Source: T3Sed10-241 sp036796255
GTDB taxonomy: Bacteria > Bacteroidota > Bacteroidia > Flavobacteriales_D > Cryomorphaceae
Assembly: GCA_036796255.1 (NCBI GenBank)
Contig: DAIRDH010000009.1
Coordinates: 13,534-77,533 of the forward strand
Length of the DNA: 64,000 nucleotides
Reading direction: 5' to 3'
The notes under the pieces were generated by a model that saw nothing but the letters and a program-made list of their open reading frames with translations, searched no databases and was not told the DNA's origin. The position numbers were made by a program, and so were the translations under genes. Shown in pieces: positions 16,579 through 26,545 of this stretch; the stretch's first letter is position 1; every line of letters begins with the position of its first letter.

Positions 16579-16917
16579 ATGAACTTCAAGAATACCAACG
16601 CCGCCCGCACCACCATTACACGCAATGTGAAAGATTTGGAATTGCAAACAGGCAATATTTACGAATCGATTGTGGTGATTTCCAAAAGAGCCAATCAAAT
16701 AAGCTCTGAGCTGAAAGAAGAGCTAAGCCTTAAGCTTCAGGAATTTGCAACTGCTCAAGACAACCTAGAGGAGGTTTTTGAAAACCGCGAACAGATCGAA
16801 ATCTCGAAATTTTATGAGCGTCTTCCGAAGCCACATGCGATTGCTGTGCAGGAGATGCTCGAAGACGAAATCTATTTCCGTCGTCAGGCAGTTGACCCGC
16901 AGGACGAGGCACTTTAA
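16579..16917 (+). CDS. rpoZ: RNA polymerase omega subunit, Bacteroidota type
   Basis: Protein of 112 residues matching the Bacteroidota omega subunit. It has an N-terminal TNAARTTITRNVKDLE segment, then TGNIYESIVVISKRANQIS (the conserved omega core that wraps the beta-prime C-terminus) and the C-terminal NLEEVFENREQIEISKFYE. It lies 16 bp after bamD and 15 bp before coaBC, so it is cotranscribed with both. It aids RNA polymerase assembly. Confidence 0.9.
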   Translation: MNFKNTNAARTTITRNVKDLELQTGNIYESIVVISKRANQISSELKEELSLKLQEFATAQDNLEEVFENREQIEISKFYERLPKPHAIAVQEMLEDEIYFRRQAVDPQDEAL

Positions 16918-16932
16918 TATTATCAACCTCAT

Positions 16933-18132
16933 ATGGGGATGCTCGCAGGCAAACGTGTGCTTTTGGGAATTTGCGGAAGCATTGCGGCCTATAAGTCGGC
17001 ATACCTTGTGAGAGAACTTGTGAAAAATGGCGCCGAGGTGCAGGTAATCCTGACCCCCTCGGCGCTTGGTTTTGTTACCCCTCTTACTTTTGCCACTTTA
17101 AGCAAGAATCCGGTTCTCAGCACTCTCGTTGCAGATGAGGAGCGCGGACTTTGGAGCAACCATGTAGAGCTCGGTCTCTGGGCTGACCTTATGCTCATAG
17201 CTCCCGCTTCCGCAAATACACTTGCACAGATGACCCAAGGCGCTGCTGATAACCTGCTGCTCACCACGTACCTCAGCGCCAAATGCCCCGTATTTTTCGC
17301 TCCGGCGATGGATCTCGATATGCATGCCCATCCGGCCAATCAGGAGAATATCGCGGCGCTGGAATTGCGGGGCAATATTCATATCCCTTCTGAATCGGGT
17401 GAACTCGCAAGCGGACTTGAAGGAACCGGCCGTATGGCTGAGCCTGAGCACATTGTTTCCTTTCTTCATTCCTATTTTGCCGAAAGGGCACCCCTGAGGG
17501 GAAAGAAAGTACTGATCACAGCCGGCCCCACGCATGAGCCTATCGATCCGGTGCGCTTTATTGGTAACCGCAGCTCAGGCAAAATGGGGTATGCCCTTGC
17601 CGAAGCAAGCGCGAAGCTGGGCGCTGAAGTTACTTTGATAAGCGGACCGACCCACCTCGCGGTTCCCCGCGGTGTACAGGGCATTCAAGTGAGCAGCGCA
17701 CAGGAAATGTACGACGCAACCACATTGCGCTTTGCAGATACTGACATTGCCATTCTCGCAGCCGCCGTGGCTGACTACCGGCCAAGAGAAGTGGCCACGT
17801 CAAAAATCAAAAAGGCCAACGCTGCTATGCAAATTGAGCTCGAGCCTACACCCGATATCCTTAAAACACTCGGTAGCGTTAAGACCAATCAGGTACTGGT
17901 AGGCTTTGCACTCGAAACAGACGATGCCTTTAACAACGCGCGCAAAAAGCTCGAAGCGAAACGCTGCGACCTCATCGTGCTCAATACGCTACAGGATGAA
18001 GGCGCCGGCTTCGGTCATGATACCAATAAGGTGAGCCTCATCACCCACAATAAAACAAAGGATATCGCGTTGAAACCCAAAGCTGACGTCGCGCGGGATA
18101 TTCTGGATTATATAATTGACTTGTTTTTATGA
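16933..18132 (+). CDS. coaBC: CoaBC: phosphopantothenoylcysteine decarboxylase / phosphopantothenate-cysteine ligase
   Basis: Bifunctional coenzyme A biosynthesis enzyme of 399 residues. The N-terminal FMN-dependent CoaC half (about 1-185) begins GICGSIAAYKSAYLVREL, has the catalytic His in NHVELGLWADL and the APASANTLAQMTQG loop, and reads PAMDLDM where the classic motif is PxMNxxMW. Asp in place of Asn is a departure worth noting, though it appears common in the phylum. The C-terminal CoaB half (about 190-399) has ITAGPTHEPIDPVRFIGNRSSGKMG. An alternative start at 16939 (MLAGKRV) is equally plausible. It overlaps the next gene by 4 bp (ATGA). Confidence 0.95.
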   Translation: MGMLAGKRVLLGICGSIAAYKSAYLVRELVKNGAEVQVILTPSALGFVTPLTFATLSKNPVLSTLVADEERGLWSNHVELGLWADLMLIAPASANTLAQMTQGAADNLLLTTYLSAKCPVFFAPAMDLDMHAHPANQENIAALELRGNIHIPSESGELASGLEGTGRMAEPEHIVSFLHSYFAERAPLRGKKVLITAGPTHEPIDPVRFIGNRSSGKMGYALAEASAKLGAEVTLISGPTHLAVPRGVQGIQVSSAQEMYDATTLRFADTDIAILAAAVADYRPREVATSKIKKANAAMQIELEPTPDILKTLGSVKTNQVLVGFALETDDAFNNARKKLEAKRCDLIVLNTLQDEGAGFGHDTNKVSLITHNKTKDIALKPKADVARDILDYIIDLFL

Positions 18133-19037
18133 AGCGAATTTTGCTCATCTTTTTTTTGGGAGTGCTCAGCACGCCTCAGCTCAAGGCCCAGGAGCTCAAT
18201 TGCCAGGTAGAGGTATTGTCTCAGCAGGTTCAAGGGGTGAATCCCGCCATCTTTGAATCCTTAGAGCAAATGATCTTTGAGTTCATGAACAACCGGAAAT
18301 GGACCCGTGACCAGTTTACCATTGATGAACGCATACGATGCAGCATCATTTTAAATATTGAACCAACTGCTTCGGCTTCCAGCAACAGATTCTCGGCTAC
18401 CTTGCAGATTATTTCCGGAAGGCCCATTTACAATACTGATTATTATAGCCCTATCCTGAACATCCAGGACAGGAATGTTCAGTTTGAGTTTATCCCCAAT
18501 ACCCAGTATGTGTTTAATCCAGATGTGTTTCAGCACAACTTGCTGCACATTTTGGCATTCTATGCTTACCTTGTTATAGGATATGATTATGATACCTTCG
18601 CCCCTAGAGGAGGCACACCTTATTACCAGCAGGCGCAGCGCATAGTACAGGCAGCGCAAACTTCCAATGCCCAGGGTTGGAAGGCTTTTGAAGGCGACCG
18701 CAACCGCTACTGGCTCGCTGAAGATATCATGCACCGCACCTTTGAGCCTATGCGTGACTGTCTTTACGAATATCACAGGCTCGGTATGGATGTAATGGGC
18801 GAGAAGATGCAGGCTGCCCGCACAACCTGTATGACAGCTTTACTAAAAATGGAGAAAGTGCACAAAGTGAAGCCGTTGGCTTATAATACTCAAGTATTTT
18901 TTCTCGCCAAGAGCGATGAAATCGTGAACATATTTAGCCAGGGTCAGCCCAATGAGCGAAATGCTTTGTTTGAAGTGCTCTCAAAAGTAGACCCCGGTAA
19001 TCTGGGGAAATACGAGAAGATGCAAAAGGGCAAATAA
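18129..19037 (+). CDS. DUF4835 family exported protein (T9SS-associated, PorD-like)
   Basis: Exported protein of 302 residues with a signal peptide ending LKAQ-E. Conserved segments include LNCQVEVLSQQVQG, FEFIPNTQYVFNPDVFQHNLLHILAFYAYLVIGYDYDTFAPRGG (quoted in part as QHNLLHILAFYAYLVIG) and NRYWLAEDI. The family is nearly always found between coaBC and recN in Bacteroidota and has been annotated as a type IX secretion component (PorD); that function is from family knowledge, not visible in the sequence. Its ATG overlaps the coaBC stop by 4 bp, implying translational coupling. Confidence 0.85.
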   Translation: MKRILLIFFLGVLSTPQLKAQELNCQVEVLSQQVQGVNPAIFESLEQMIFEFMNNRKWTRDQFTIDERIRCSIILNIEPTASASSNRFSATLQIISGRPIYNTDYYSPILNIQDRNVQFEFIPNTQYVFNPDVFQHNLLHILAFYAYLVIGYDYDTFAPRGGTPYYQQAQRIVQAAQTSNAQGWKAFEGDRNRYWLAEDIMHRTFEPMRDCLYEYHRLGMDVMGEKMQAARTTCMTALLKMEKVHKVKPLAYNTQVFFLAKSDEIVNIFSQGQPNERNALFEVLSKVDPGNLGKYEKMQKGK

Positions 19038-19086
19038 TCTTGCCCGCCAAGGCTGCTTTGACGCGTTAAAATTGCAACTTTGTGCC

Positions 19087-20745
19087 ATGTTAAGGCACCT
19101 CTCCATCCAACATTATGCGCTCATTGAGCAGCTCGATATCGCCTTTGGGCCGCGGCTCAACATCATGACAGGCGAAACCGGCAGTGGGAAGTCTATTGTA
19201 TTGGGCGCCATGTCATTATTGCTTGGTGAGCGTGCTGACTTGCGTGTGGTGCAAGAAGGAAAAACCAAATGTGTTGTTGAGGGTACTTTCAGTACTGCGG
19301 GTCTTGGACTTGAGCCACTTTTCGTGGAAAATGACCTTGACTTCGACGAACCTTGCCTCTTGCGCCGCGAAATACTCGCCAGTGGCAAGAGCAGGGCATT
19401 TATCAATGACACACCGGTCAACCTTAAAGTGATGCGGGAAGTGGCCATGCGTCTCATCGACATACACTCACAGCACCAGACTTTACAGATCAATGATCCG
19501 CTGTATCAATTAAATATTCTGGACCGCTTTGCCCAATGTGATGACCTTAGAGGGGAGTATACATCGGCATTTGCGGCCTACAGGCATGCAAAGGTGGCCC
19601 TGGAGGATGCAGTTGAACAAGACAGGCTGTTGAGGAACAACCTCGACTTTCTTCGCTTTCAGCATAAGGAGCTTGATGCGGCCCAGCTCGACGGCATCGA
19701 CCAGTTGGCACTTGAGGAAGAGCTCAATATGCTCAGCAATGCCGACGAAATTTCGGGAGGCTTGGGCAAAGCTCTGAATGCACTTTCAGAAGGTGAAGTC
19801 ACGGTAAGCCAGCTTCTGCGTGAAGCCATCGAAGGCATTGGAAATCTGAGCAATTTTGCCCGGCAGTATGAGGAATTGGACGAGCGACTTCAGTCAGCGG
19901 AGATAGAACTCGACGATGTGGCCCGCGAAGTGGAAGCCTTGCTCGGCAAGGTGGAAGTAGACCCCCAGCGGCTCGCGAGGCTCGAGGCGCAACAGGGCAA
20001 CCTCTTCAAGCTGGAGCAAAAGCATGGCGTGGAAGGCGTAGAGGCACTCCGTGAATTGCGCGACTCGTTGAAGCAAAAGGTGAACGAGCGCGACAATTTT
20101 GACGAGCTTCTCGAACAACTTCGAGAGGTCGAAATGCTTGCGCTCAAAGATGTTCGAAAGCATGGAGAGGCACTTCGCGCCATGAGAAAAAAGGCCGGCC
20201 CGGCATTTGGGAAAGAAATCGCCAAATTACTCAAAGCCCTCAATATGCCCAATGCTACACTCGAAGTAAAATTGGAAGCCCTTGCCGAGCCCGGGCCCAA
20301 TGGACTCGACAAGGCAGTGTTTTACTTTTCAGCAAATGCGGGACACAAGCCAGCCCCATTGCGCGAGGTGGCATCGGGCGGTGAGCTTTCGCGCTTGATG
20401 CTGGCCATCAAGCATATCTCTTCGGCCCAAGCCATGAACAGCACCATCGTATTTGATGAGATCGATACGGGCGTATCGGGTGAAGTGGCGCACAGCATGG
20501 GACGCATCATGCAGGGCATGGGCGAGGGCATGCAGGTAATTTGCATCACCCATTTACCACAGATTGCCGCCAAAGGCGAGGCGCATTATAAGGTTTACAA
20601 AGAAATTCGCGAAGGACGCACCATTACAGACATTGTGCGCCTGGACGAAGAAGAACGTATTCAGGAAATTGCGCAAATGCTGAGTGGGGCCAAAACCACG
20701 GATGCATCGCTTAAGAATGCAAGGGAACTGCTGGCCAACCACTAA
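19087..20745 (+). CDS. recN: DNA repair protein RecN
   Basis: SMC-like ATPase of 552 residues acting in double-strand-break repair. The N-terminal ATPase half has Walker A TGETGSGKS. A central coiled coil (about 155-360) is rich in Glu/Leu heptads. The C-terminal half carries the signature VASGGELSRLMLAIK and Walker B TIVFDEIDTGVSG, then CITHLPQIAAKG. The frame is open from 19072, but family members begin MLxHLSIQ, which places the start at 19087; a CAACTTTG box (19075-19082) ends exactly 4 nt earlier, so recN probably also has its own leaderless promoter within the operon. Confidence 0.95.
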   Translation: MLRHLSIQHYALIEQLDIAFGPRLNIMTGETGSGKSIVLGAMSLLLGERADLRVVQEGKTKCVVEGTFSTAGLGLEPLFVENDLDFDEPCLLRREILASGKSRAFINDTPVNLKVMREVAMRLIDIHSQHQTLQINDPLYQLNILDRFAQCDDLRGEYTSAFAAYRHAKVALEDAVEQDRLLRNNLDFLRFQHKELDAAQLDGIDQLALEEELNMLSNADEISGGLGKALNALSEGEVTVSQLLREAIEGIGNLSNFARQYEELDERLQSAEIELDDVAREVEALLGKVEVDPQRLARLEAQQGNLFKLEQKHGVEGVEALRELRDSLKQKVNERDNFDELLEQLREVEMLALKDVRKHGEALRAMRKKAGPAFGKEIAKLLKALNMPNATLEVKLEALAEPGPNGLDKAVFYFSANAGHKPAPLREVASGGELSRLMLAIKHISSAQAMNSTIVFDEIDTGVSGEVAHSMGRIMQGMGEGMQVICITHLPQIAAKGEAHYKVYKEIREGRTITDIVRLDEEERIQEIAQMLSGAKTTDASLKNARELLANH

Positions 20746-20792
20746 GCTGGCAAAAAGATCAAGCCTTATTTGGTTGTCCATAAATCAAAAAA

Positions 20793-20816
20793 GCCCACTG
20801 TCTGAAAACAGCGGGC
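20793..20816 (-). terminator. Rho-independent terminator of the small outer-membrane protein gene
   Basis: A 9-bp stem (20793-20801 with 20808-20816, one G-U pair on the minus strand) and a 6-nt loop are followed on the minus strand by six T. It sits in the convergent gap with recN. Confidence 0.8.
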
Positions 20817-20841
20817 CCGATTATGCCAATGGTTTGGATAC

Positions 20842-21405
20842 TTAAAATTTATAGGCCACTCCAAGGTTGAGGTAAGCTATGCCATAACCAAGTTCAGCCA
20901 TCGCGGCAAATTGCTCGCTGAAGTAGTAGCGGCCACCTACATAGATGGAAAGTCCGATGCCACCGCTGGCTGGAGTATTCTCAATTGGTGCTGTACCGAT
21001 AGAACTGTACGATACCACAGTGTAATTCAACATTAATCCGCCGTAGGTATCAAGTTTGTCAACCAAGGGATAATGAACTGCACCTCTGGCACCAATTACA
21101 AGGTAGTTATATCTATAACCCCAAGTCTCAGTGCCAAAACGGGTTTCGAATTTGGAACTGGCATATCCCAGGTATCCTCCAAGACCAAGGGTGAGGCCTT
21201 CGGTAATAAAATCTTCCTTAAAACCATACTCTCCTGAAATTGAAAGGGGAGGCAATACGCCGGAGTATCCAATTCCGCTGTACAGGGTTGTTCCGATTCC
21301 GAGGCCGGCATTGATTACGAAATCACCCTCATTGAAGGTGCTTTCCTGGGCTTGTAGTCCAGTGATCAGGCCTGCGAAGGCGAGAGCGAAGGTTAGTTTT
21401 CTCAT
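20842..21405 (-). CDS. Small outer membrane beta-barrel protein
   Basis: Exported protein of 187 residues with signal peptide ending LQAQ-E, then alternating hydrophobic and polar strands rich in Gly, Tyr and aromatic residues (INAGLGIGTTLYSGIGYSG, GLTLGLGGYLGYASSKFE, LSIYVGGRYYFSEQFAAMAE) and the terminal strand LNLGVAYKF ending in Phe, as needed for BAM recognition. This predicts an 8-strand barrel of the outer-membrane beta-barrel domain family. Ligand unknown. A near-consensus -7 box (TACCTTCG, 21432-21439) lies 26 nt upstream. Confidence 0.87.
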   Translation of the reverse strand: MRKLTFALAFAGLITGLQAQESTFNEGDFVINAGLGIGTTLYSGIGYSGVLPPLSISGEYGFKEDFITEGLTLGLGGYLGYASSKFETRFGTETWGYRYNYLVIGARGAVHYPLVDKLDTYGGLMLNYTVVSYSSIGTAPIENTPASGGIGLSIYVGGRYYFSEQFAAMAELGYGIAYLNLGVAYKF

Positions 21406-21829
21406 GGTGTTTGGTTTTTAGAATTCATGAACGAAGGTATGATAATGTTCAAAATATGGCTGGGCATAAAGGACTGTTTTTTTGGAGTACAAGAGGGTGA
21501 TGTTGAAGGGAAATAAATTGGTCGTTTGAAGGCCTGAAAAATGCCCGGATTTTGATGCAAAACAGGCGCTATTTTTCACATTTTTTGTAGAAGTTGGCTT
21601 TTAACTGGCAAGCAATAAAAGCTTTTAACATCTCAACAAGTATTTATAATAACTTTACATACAGAGATATGGAGTGTTTTAGTTCATCTTTGGACAAATA
21701 CTCCCTTAAATCACTTAAGATTTAATTAACATTGAGTCCTTTAATGATAACAATAGCTAAAAATACCAGCCGATTTAAGCATCTAGATTTGGCCCAACTA
21801 AACCATTCATCAAACTCAATTTCTAACAC
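21406..21829. other. 424-bp divergent intergenic region
   Basis: It holds the start-proximal promoter of the barrel gene on the left (21432-21439) and of the Oar-like receptor on the right (21784-21791). The middle is AT-rich, including TTAATTAA-like stretches near 21722. I see no additional open frame, RNA gene or repeat. Confidence 0.6.
21784..21791 (+). promoter_or_regulatory. -7 promoter element of the Oar-like receptor (TAGATTTG)
   Basis: Exact TAnnTTTG match 38 nt upstream of the ATG at 21830; predicted leader about 33 nt. Confidence 0.65.
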
Positions 21830-24800
21830 ATGAAAAACTTTTTACGCTTGCGCTTGATCCCATTCGCAGTTGCCCTGTTTTCGGCAAGCTTTGCGTTTGG
21901 TCAAGGTGCTACAACATCAAGTATGTCCGGTAGCGTGTCCAGCCCTACTGAGACACTTCCCGGAGCAACGGTGGTGGCGGTTCACACCCCATCGGGTACC
22001 ACTTATGGTACATCCACCAATACAGAAGGACGCTACAGCCTTCAGAATATGAGGGTAGGAGGTCCCTACAACGTTACGATATCATTTATTGGCTATCAGG
22101 AACGACGGTACGAAGGCATTAACCTCACATTAGGGCAGAATTACGTATTGAATGCATCTATGAATGAAGGTGTAGAGTTGCAGGCAGTCGATGTGACTGC
22201 TTTCAGCAATGAGCAGTTGAACAGCGACCGTACTGGTGCAGCGACAAAAATTGACAACAATAAGGTTCAGGCGATGCCTACAATAAGTCGAGGTTTTAAC
22301 GACTTTACGCGGCTTACACCACAAGCCACCATCAGCGGTAATGCAATTTCCATTGCTGGTGCTAACAATCGTTTCAATCAGGTTACCATTGACGGTGCTG
22401 TGAGCAATGACGTTTTTGGACTTGCAGGTTCAGGTACCAATGGAGGACAAACCGGTACCTCTCCAATTTCGCTTGATGCGATAGAGGAGTTTAGTGTACA
22501 AATCGCACCTTATGATGTTCGTTTGGGTGGATTTGGTGGTGGAGCTATTTCAGCAGTTACCCGATCGGGAACAAATGATTTTCAGGGATCTGTGTATGGC
22601 TACCACCGCAATCATACCTTCTCAGGAAAGACGCCAGGAAGCATCGTTCGTCAAAATGAGGGCAATGATGACTTCGAGCGCACCCGATATGACAATTTTA
22701 CCGATTGGCAGTATGGTGCCCGTTTGGGTGGAGCCATCCTGAAGGACAAGCTTTTCTTTTTCGCAAGCGTTGAGCTCACTGAGAATATTACTCCACTCGC
22801 CTTTGCTCCCGGAACGCCAGAGAGCAATATCACAGCGGAACAAATTGCAAGTGTAGAGGCGCGAGCGCGTGAACTTGGATACGATCCAGGCAATGCCTTG
22901 GGCCGTCAGGAAAGAACCAATGAGTCTTTGAAGTTATTTGGTCGACTGGACTGGAACATCAATGAGAAACATAAACTCACTTTCCGACATGCTTACACAT
23001 ATGGGGAGGCGGTTCAACTAAACCGAAATCCTAACCAGGTAACTTTCAGCAATGGAGCAATATTGCGAGAGAGTACCACCAATTCAACCGTATTGGATTT
23101 GTCTTCTAATTTTGGCAATGGTATGAGCAATAACCTCATTGCCGGTTATACATCCGTACGTGAGCCGCGGAGCACTCCTGGAGATCCTTTTCCAAGGGTG
23201 CGCGTAAATATACCAGGAACTCCGCAGTCTATACTCCTGGGGTCGGAAGCATTTTCAACTGTGAATCAATTGGATCAGGATATATTTACCCTCACCAACA
23301 ATTTCACTATTAGCCGAGGTAAGCATACCTTGACTTTCGGAACCCACAATGAGTTTTACAGCATTTATAACGCTTTTATTGGCCAGGCTTTCGGCGATTA
23401 TCAGTTCCCAAGTATTGAGGCATGGGAGGCAGGTCTTGCAAATAACTTTACCGCACAATATAGCCGCACTGACAATCCTCGCGAAGGGGCGGAGTTTAGA
23501 GCTTTACAACTTGGTTTCTATGCCCAGGACGAATATCAAGTGAGTGATAAATTTAAATTAACGTACGGTGTTCGCTTTGACGTGCCAATTTACCTCGATG
23601 AACCGCTTGTCAACGATAGCTTAAACGAATCAGTGTTGGGACGCAACCTGACAGGGCAAAACAACAATGAGCTTCCTCAACCTGTAGTGATGGTATCACC
23701 ACGCGTTGGCTTTAACTGGGATGTAACAGGCGATCGACGTACACAAGTGCGCGGAGGTACGGGGATCTTCACCAGCCGTTTCCCTTTTGTTTGGGTGGGA
23801 GGTGCATTTACACAAAATGGTATCTTGCTCGATCGTAATCAGCAATCTTCACCTGTTGATGATCCAACAATTCAATTTGAGGCTGATCCAAATAATCAAC
23901 CGAGAAGAGATGCTGATTTATTTACACCCGGCGGCAATATAACCATCATCGACCGTAACTTTAAGTTGCCTCAAGTATGGCGTACAAACATCGGTGTTGA
24001 CCATGTGTTGGGTAGCGGTTTTGTAGCTACAATTGATGCGATGTACTCGCACAACTTGAACTCTTTCCGCTTCACAGACCTCAATTTAGCTGGTCCGGAA
24101 GGTACACTTGAAGGGGCTGACGATCGCCTGCTTTTTCCCAATAACCGCAGGATACTCAATGATTACACCCAGATAGTGTACGTAGACAATGTGAATGAAG
24201 GTTATTCATGGAACCTGACTGCTCAGCTCCAAAAAACCTTTGGGTTTGGTCTCTACACCTCCTTGGCGTACAGCTACACCCGCAGTACTGACCTCTTTCC
24301 GGGTACCTCTTCACAAAACCAGTCAAATTTCCACCGCGTAGCTACAGTAGATGGCAGCAATTATGCACAAACTGCATCGAACCCTTTCGATTCGCGCAGC
24401 CGCATAACTGGTTTGGCTTCATACTCAAAAGAGTACCTCGGATTGGGTAAAACTACCATATCATTGTTCTACAATGGCCAAACGGGCGCACCCTTCTCTT
24501 ACACTGTGCGGGGCAACTTAAACCGTTCAACAGTTAGTGGAAGCAACAACGACCACTATTCGCTTTTCTACGTACCGCGCACGCAAGGTGAAATTCAGTT
24601 TGTGCAGAATGGTGATCTTACACCAGATGACCAATGGCGACTGCTTGACGCATTTATTCAGTCAGATCCCTATCTGCGCGAGCGTCGAGGTGAATATGCT
24701 GAGCGCAATGGAGCACGCACTCCGTTTACCCACCAGATTGACTTGAAAATCCTTCAGGATATTTTCACAGACATAGGAAAGAACCGCAACACGTTGCAGT

Positions 24801-25045
24801 TGTCACTTGACATCTTCAACGTTGGCAATTTGCTCAACAAAGATTGGGGACGTCAATTTACCTACGGCAACGAGTTTTTTGACAATAGGTATAACCTGGT
24901 TCAATTTGTATCACTTACCGAAGATAATGTTCCACAATACAGATATTCTCCTGTAGCCAACGGTGAGCCTTATTTTACCAACGACAATCCCATCGGAGGT
25001 TCACGCTGGGTTGCCATGATCGGAGTCCGCTACATCTTTAACTAA
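21830..25045 (+). CDS. Oar-like TonB-dependent receptor
   Basis: Large outer-membrane receptor of 1071 residues. It has a signal peptide (FAFGQ, cleavage near residue 25), a carboxypeptidase-regulatory-like domain (about 30-115, LPGATVVAVHTPSG, TNTEGRYSLQNMRVGGPYNV), a plug region (about 130-250, SISLDAIEEFSVQIAPYDV in part, GGAISAVTRSGTNDFQGSVYGY), and a long barrel ending GVRYIFN. The architecture and the APYDVRxGGFxGGxISAVTRSGTN segment match the Oar/OmpA-related TonB receptors of Bacteroidota and myxobacteria, implicated in large-substrate or protein traffic. The substrate is not deducible. It is followed by a strong terminator and is monocistronic. Confidence 0.92.
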   Translation: MKNFLRLRLIPFAVALFSASFAFGQGATTSSMSGSVSSPTETLPGATVVAVHTPSGTTYGTSTNTEGRYSLQNMRVGGPYNVTISFIGYQERRYEGINLTLGQNYVLNASMNEGVELQAVDVTAFSNEQLNSDRTGAATKIDNNKVQAMPTISRGFNDFTRLTPQATISGNAISIAGANNRFNQVTIDGAVSNDVFGLAGSGTNGGQTGTSPISLDAIEEFSVQIAPYDVRLGGFGGGAISAVTRSGTNDFQGSVYGYHRNHTFSGKTPGSIVRQNEGNDDFERTRYDNFTDWQYGARLGGAILKDKLFFFASVELTENITPLAFAPGTPESNITAEQIASVEARARELGYDPGNALGRQERTNESLKLFGRLDWNINEKHKLTFRHAYTYGEAVQLNRNPNQVTFSNGAILRESTTNSTVLDLSSNFGNGMSNNLIAGYTSVREPRSTPGDPFPRVRVNIPGTPQSILLGSEAFSTVNQLDQDIFTLTNNFTISRGKHTLTFGTHNEFYSIYNAFIGQAFGDYQFPSIEAWEAGLANNFTAQYSRTDNPREGAEFRALQLGFYAQDEYQVSDKFKLTYGVRFDVPIYLDEPLVNDSLNESVLGRNLTGQNNNELPQPVVMVSPRVGFNWDVTGDRRTQVRGGTGIFTSRFPFVWVGGAFTQNGILLDRNQQSSPVDDPTIQFEADPNNQPRRDADLFTPGGNITIIDRNFKLPQVWRTNIGVDHVLGSGFVATIDAMYSHNLNSFRFTDLNLAGPEGTLEGADDRLLFPNNRRILNDYTQIVYVDNVNEGYSWNLTAQLQKTFGFGLYTSLAYSYTRSTDLFPGTSSQNQSNFHRVATVDGSNYAQTASNPFDSRSRITGLASYSKEYLGLGKTTISLFYNGQTGAPFSYTVRGNLNRSTVSGSNNDHYSLFYVPRTQGEIQFVQNGDLTPDDQWRLLDAFIQSDPYLRERRGEYAERNGARTPFTHQIDLKILQDIFTDIGKNRNTLQLSLDIFNVGNLLNKDWGRQFTYGNEFFDNRYNLVQFVSLTEDNVPQYRYSPVANGEPYFTNDNPIGGSRWVAMIGVRYIFN

Positions 25046-25088
25046 AAAACGACACCCTAAACCAGGGTTTGTGTATGGTTGATAAAGT

Positions 25089-25125
25089 GAGGCCGCCGCG
25101 CGAAAGCGCGGCGGCCTCTGTTTTG
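25089..25125 (+). terminator. Strong rho-independent terminator with GAAA tetraloop
   Basis: A 13-bp GC-only-rich stem (25089-25101 with 25106-25118) closed by a GAAA tetraloop is followed by TGTTTT. It ends the Oar-like receptor transcript. Confidence 0.9.
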
Positions 25126-25177
25126 AATTGCATTTGGATCCTTGAAATGGGCTCTGGGATGATGGGTGTAAGCAATT

Positions 25178-26545
25178 TCACATTTCCCGTAAAGGCAGCT
25201 TCTCACGCATAAGCTTGTGAAAAGCCTTGCTGTCCTTCTCGCGGTAGGTGTAGTACACGTAACCATTGAACACCCTCACGGATTTTGGAAAACCACTGCG
25301 CAGCTTAAAAGGCTTACCGGCAGCTCCATTCTTTAAGCCAAGTTTTCGCAAGTACACGGCACCTCCTTTCTCATGCAAGGCATAGCAATAACCGCTCTCA
25401 CTATCCTGGAGCATACCCCTGTAACGCTCTCCGTCAAACTGATGGTGATACATCGGAACCGAGTCTATGGGAATGCCGCGCATGTCGTGGTGGTAAATCC
25501 ACGCGTTAAGCACATCAAAAATCAGGATGCGATCGTCTACTCCAAAGGCCTGTGTTTTGGGATATTCGACCGGGTCGAGTCGAAGGTAATCTCTGTCGTA
25601 AACAAACGTTTCAGAGCTTGAGTTGAGCCGCACGTATGGCGCCAGATCAACTGCACTCACACCATATTTAGCTTGCAACTGGTACGCATATTCTTTCTGT
25701 GCATCAGTGAGCATCCTGAAATGTCCTGGAGCATCGCGAAAATATTTTTCATTTCGAATATGCCGTATGGGCACAGAACTGTCACCGCCAGCGAGGTATA
25801 CATAGTAATTGACCTGCGGAACAATTGGCATCACTTCCGTGAAAAATATGGAATAGGGACTGGCGACACTCGCCGGAGCAATACGCTTGTTGAAAAACTC
25901 TACATCTGTTTCCTTTAAGGCGATTTGCGCTCTGTGGCGCACAACTTCCAAAACAAAATCATTGCCGATAATCCAAAGCCGGCTAAATGGATCGAAGTAG
26001 AGCCCTTTTACACCATCAGGCAATACTATACGCTTTAAATGTTCGCCATACTTACTCAAAGTCAGTGTATTGCGCAAGTATATTTCTTGTGATTTAGGCG
26101 TTCGTGGTTTGTAATCCATATAGGCCAGTATGGCCATGGTGTCGCTGAAAAACGCATAATCCAGCACATTTTCAAAGCCCTTCTCATATACCACTTCGCT
26201 GGTTTCAGCCTGCGCAACATTGCCCAGCCCGGACGAGCTGGGCGATACGTAAATCACAATGCTATCCAGACCTTGGATTCGTTCATATTCGATGCGCCTG
26301 GTTTGATAACCCACATTGCTCACCAGCAGCTGCTCTCCTGCCACCACATCAAGCTCAAACCTGCCTGCATTATCCGTTTTGCGTGAATATTTGCCCGAGC
26401 GCACAGTGGCCCTTACCAATGGTCGATTTACAGCGGCATCCATTACCTTGCCTTTTAATGGCTGCCTGCTTTGTGCTTCAACATCAAAGCATAAAGTGCA
26501 AAAGCATAACAAGAATAAAAGCGGAATAATGGCTAAACGTATCAA
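25178..26545 (-). CDS. Exported protein with carboxypeptidase-regulatory-like domain, unknown function
   Basis: Protein of 455 residues: signal peptide (LLFLLCFCTLCFDVEAQ), then a carboxypeptidase-regulatory-like domain (about 28-100, LKGKVMDAAVNRPLVRATVRSG, TDNAGRFELDVVAG). The rest (about 115-455) is a beta-rich domain of unknown type with possible propeller character (SRLWIIGNDFVLEVV, DDRILIFDVLNAWIYHHD, GYCYALHEKGGAVYLRKLG). No catalytic motif is recognised. The start is TTG; no in-frame ATG precedes it, and a TTGATTTG sequence resembling a -7 box is just 2 nt upstream, so an unusual start or a nearly leaderless mRNA is implied. Confidence 0.72.
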   Translation of the reverse strand: MIRLAIIPLLFLLCFCTLCFDVEAQSRQPLKGKVMDAAVNRPLVRATVRSGKYSRKTDNAGRFELDVVAGEQLLVSNVGYQTRRIEYERIQGLDSIVIYVSPSSSGLGNVAQAETSEVVYEKGFENVLDYAFFSDTMAILAYMDYKPRTPKSQEIYLRNTLTLSKYGEHLKRIVLPDGVKGLYFDPFSRLWIIGNDFVLEVVRHRAQIALKETDVEFFNKRIAPASVASPYSIFFTEVMPIVPQVNYYVYLAGGDSSVPIRHIRNEKYFRDAPGHFRMLTDAQKEYAYQLQAKYGVSAVDLAPYVRLNSSSETFVYDRDYLRLDPVEYPKTQAFGVDDRILIFDVLNAWIYHHDMRGIPIDSVPMYHHQFDGERYRGMLQDSESGYCYALHEKGGAVYLRKLGLKNGAAGKPFKLRSGFPKSVRVFNGYVYYTYREKDSKAFHKLMREKLPLREM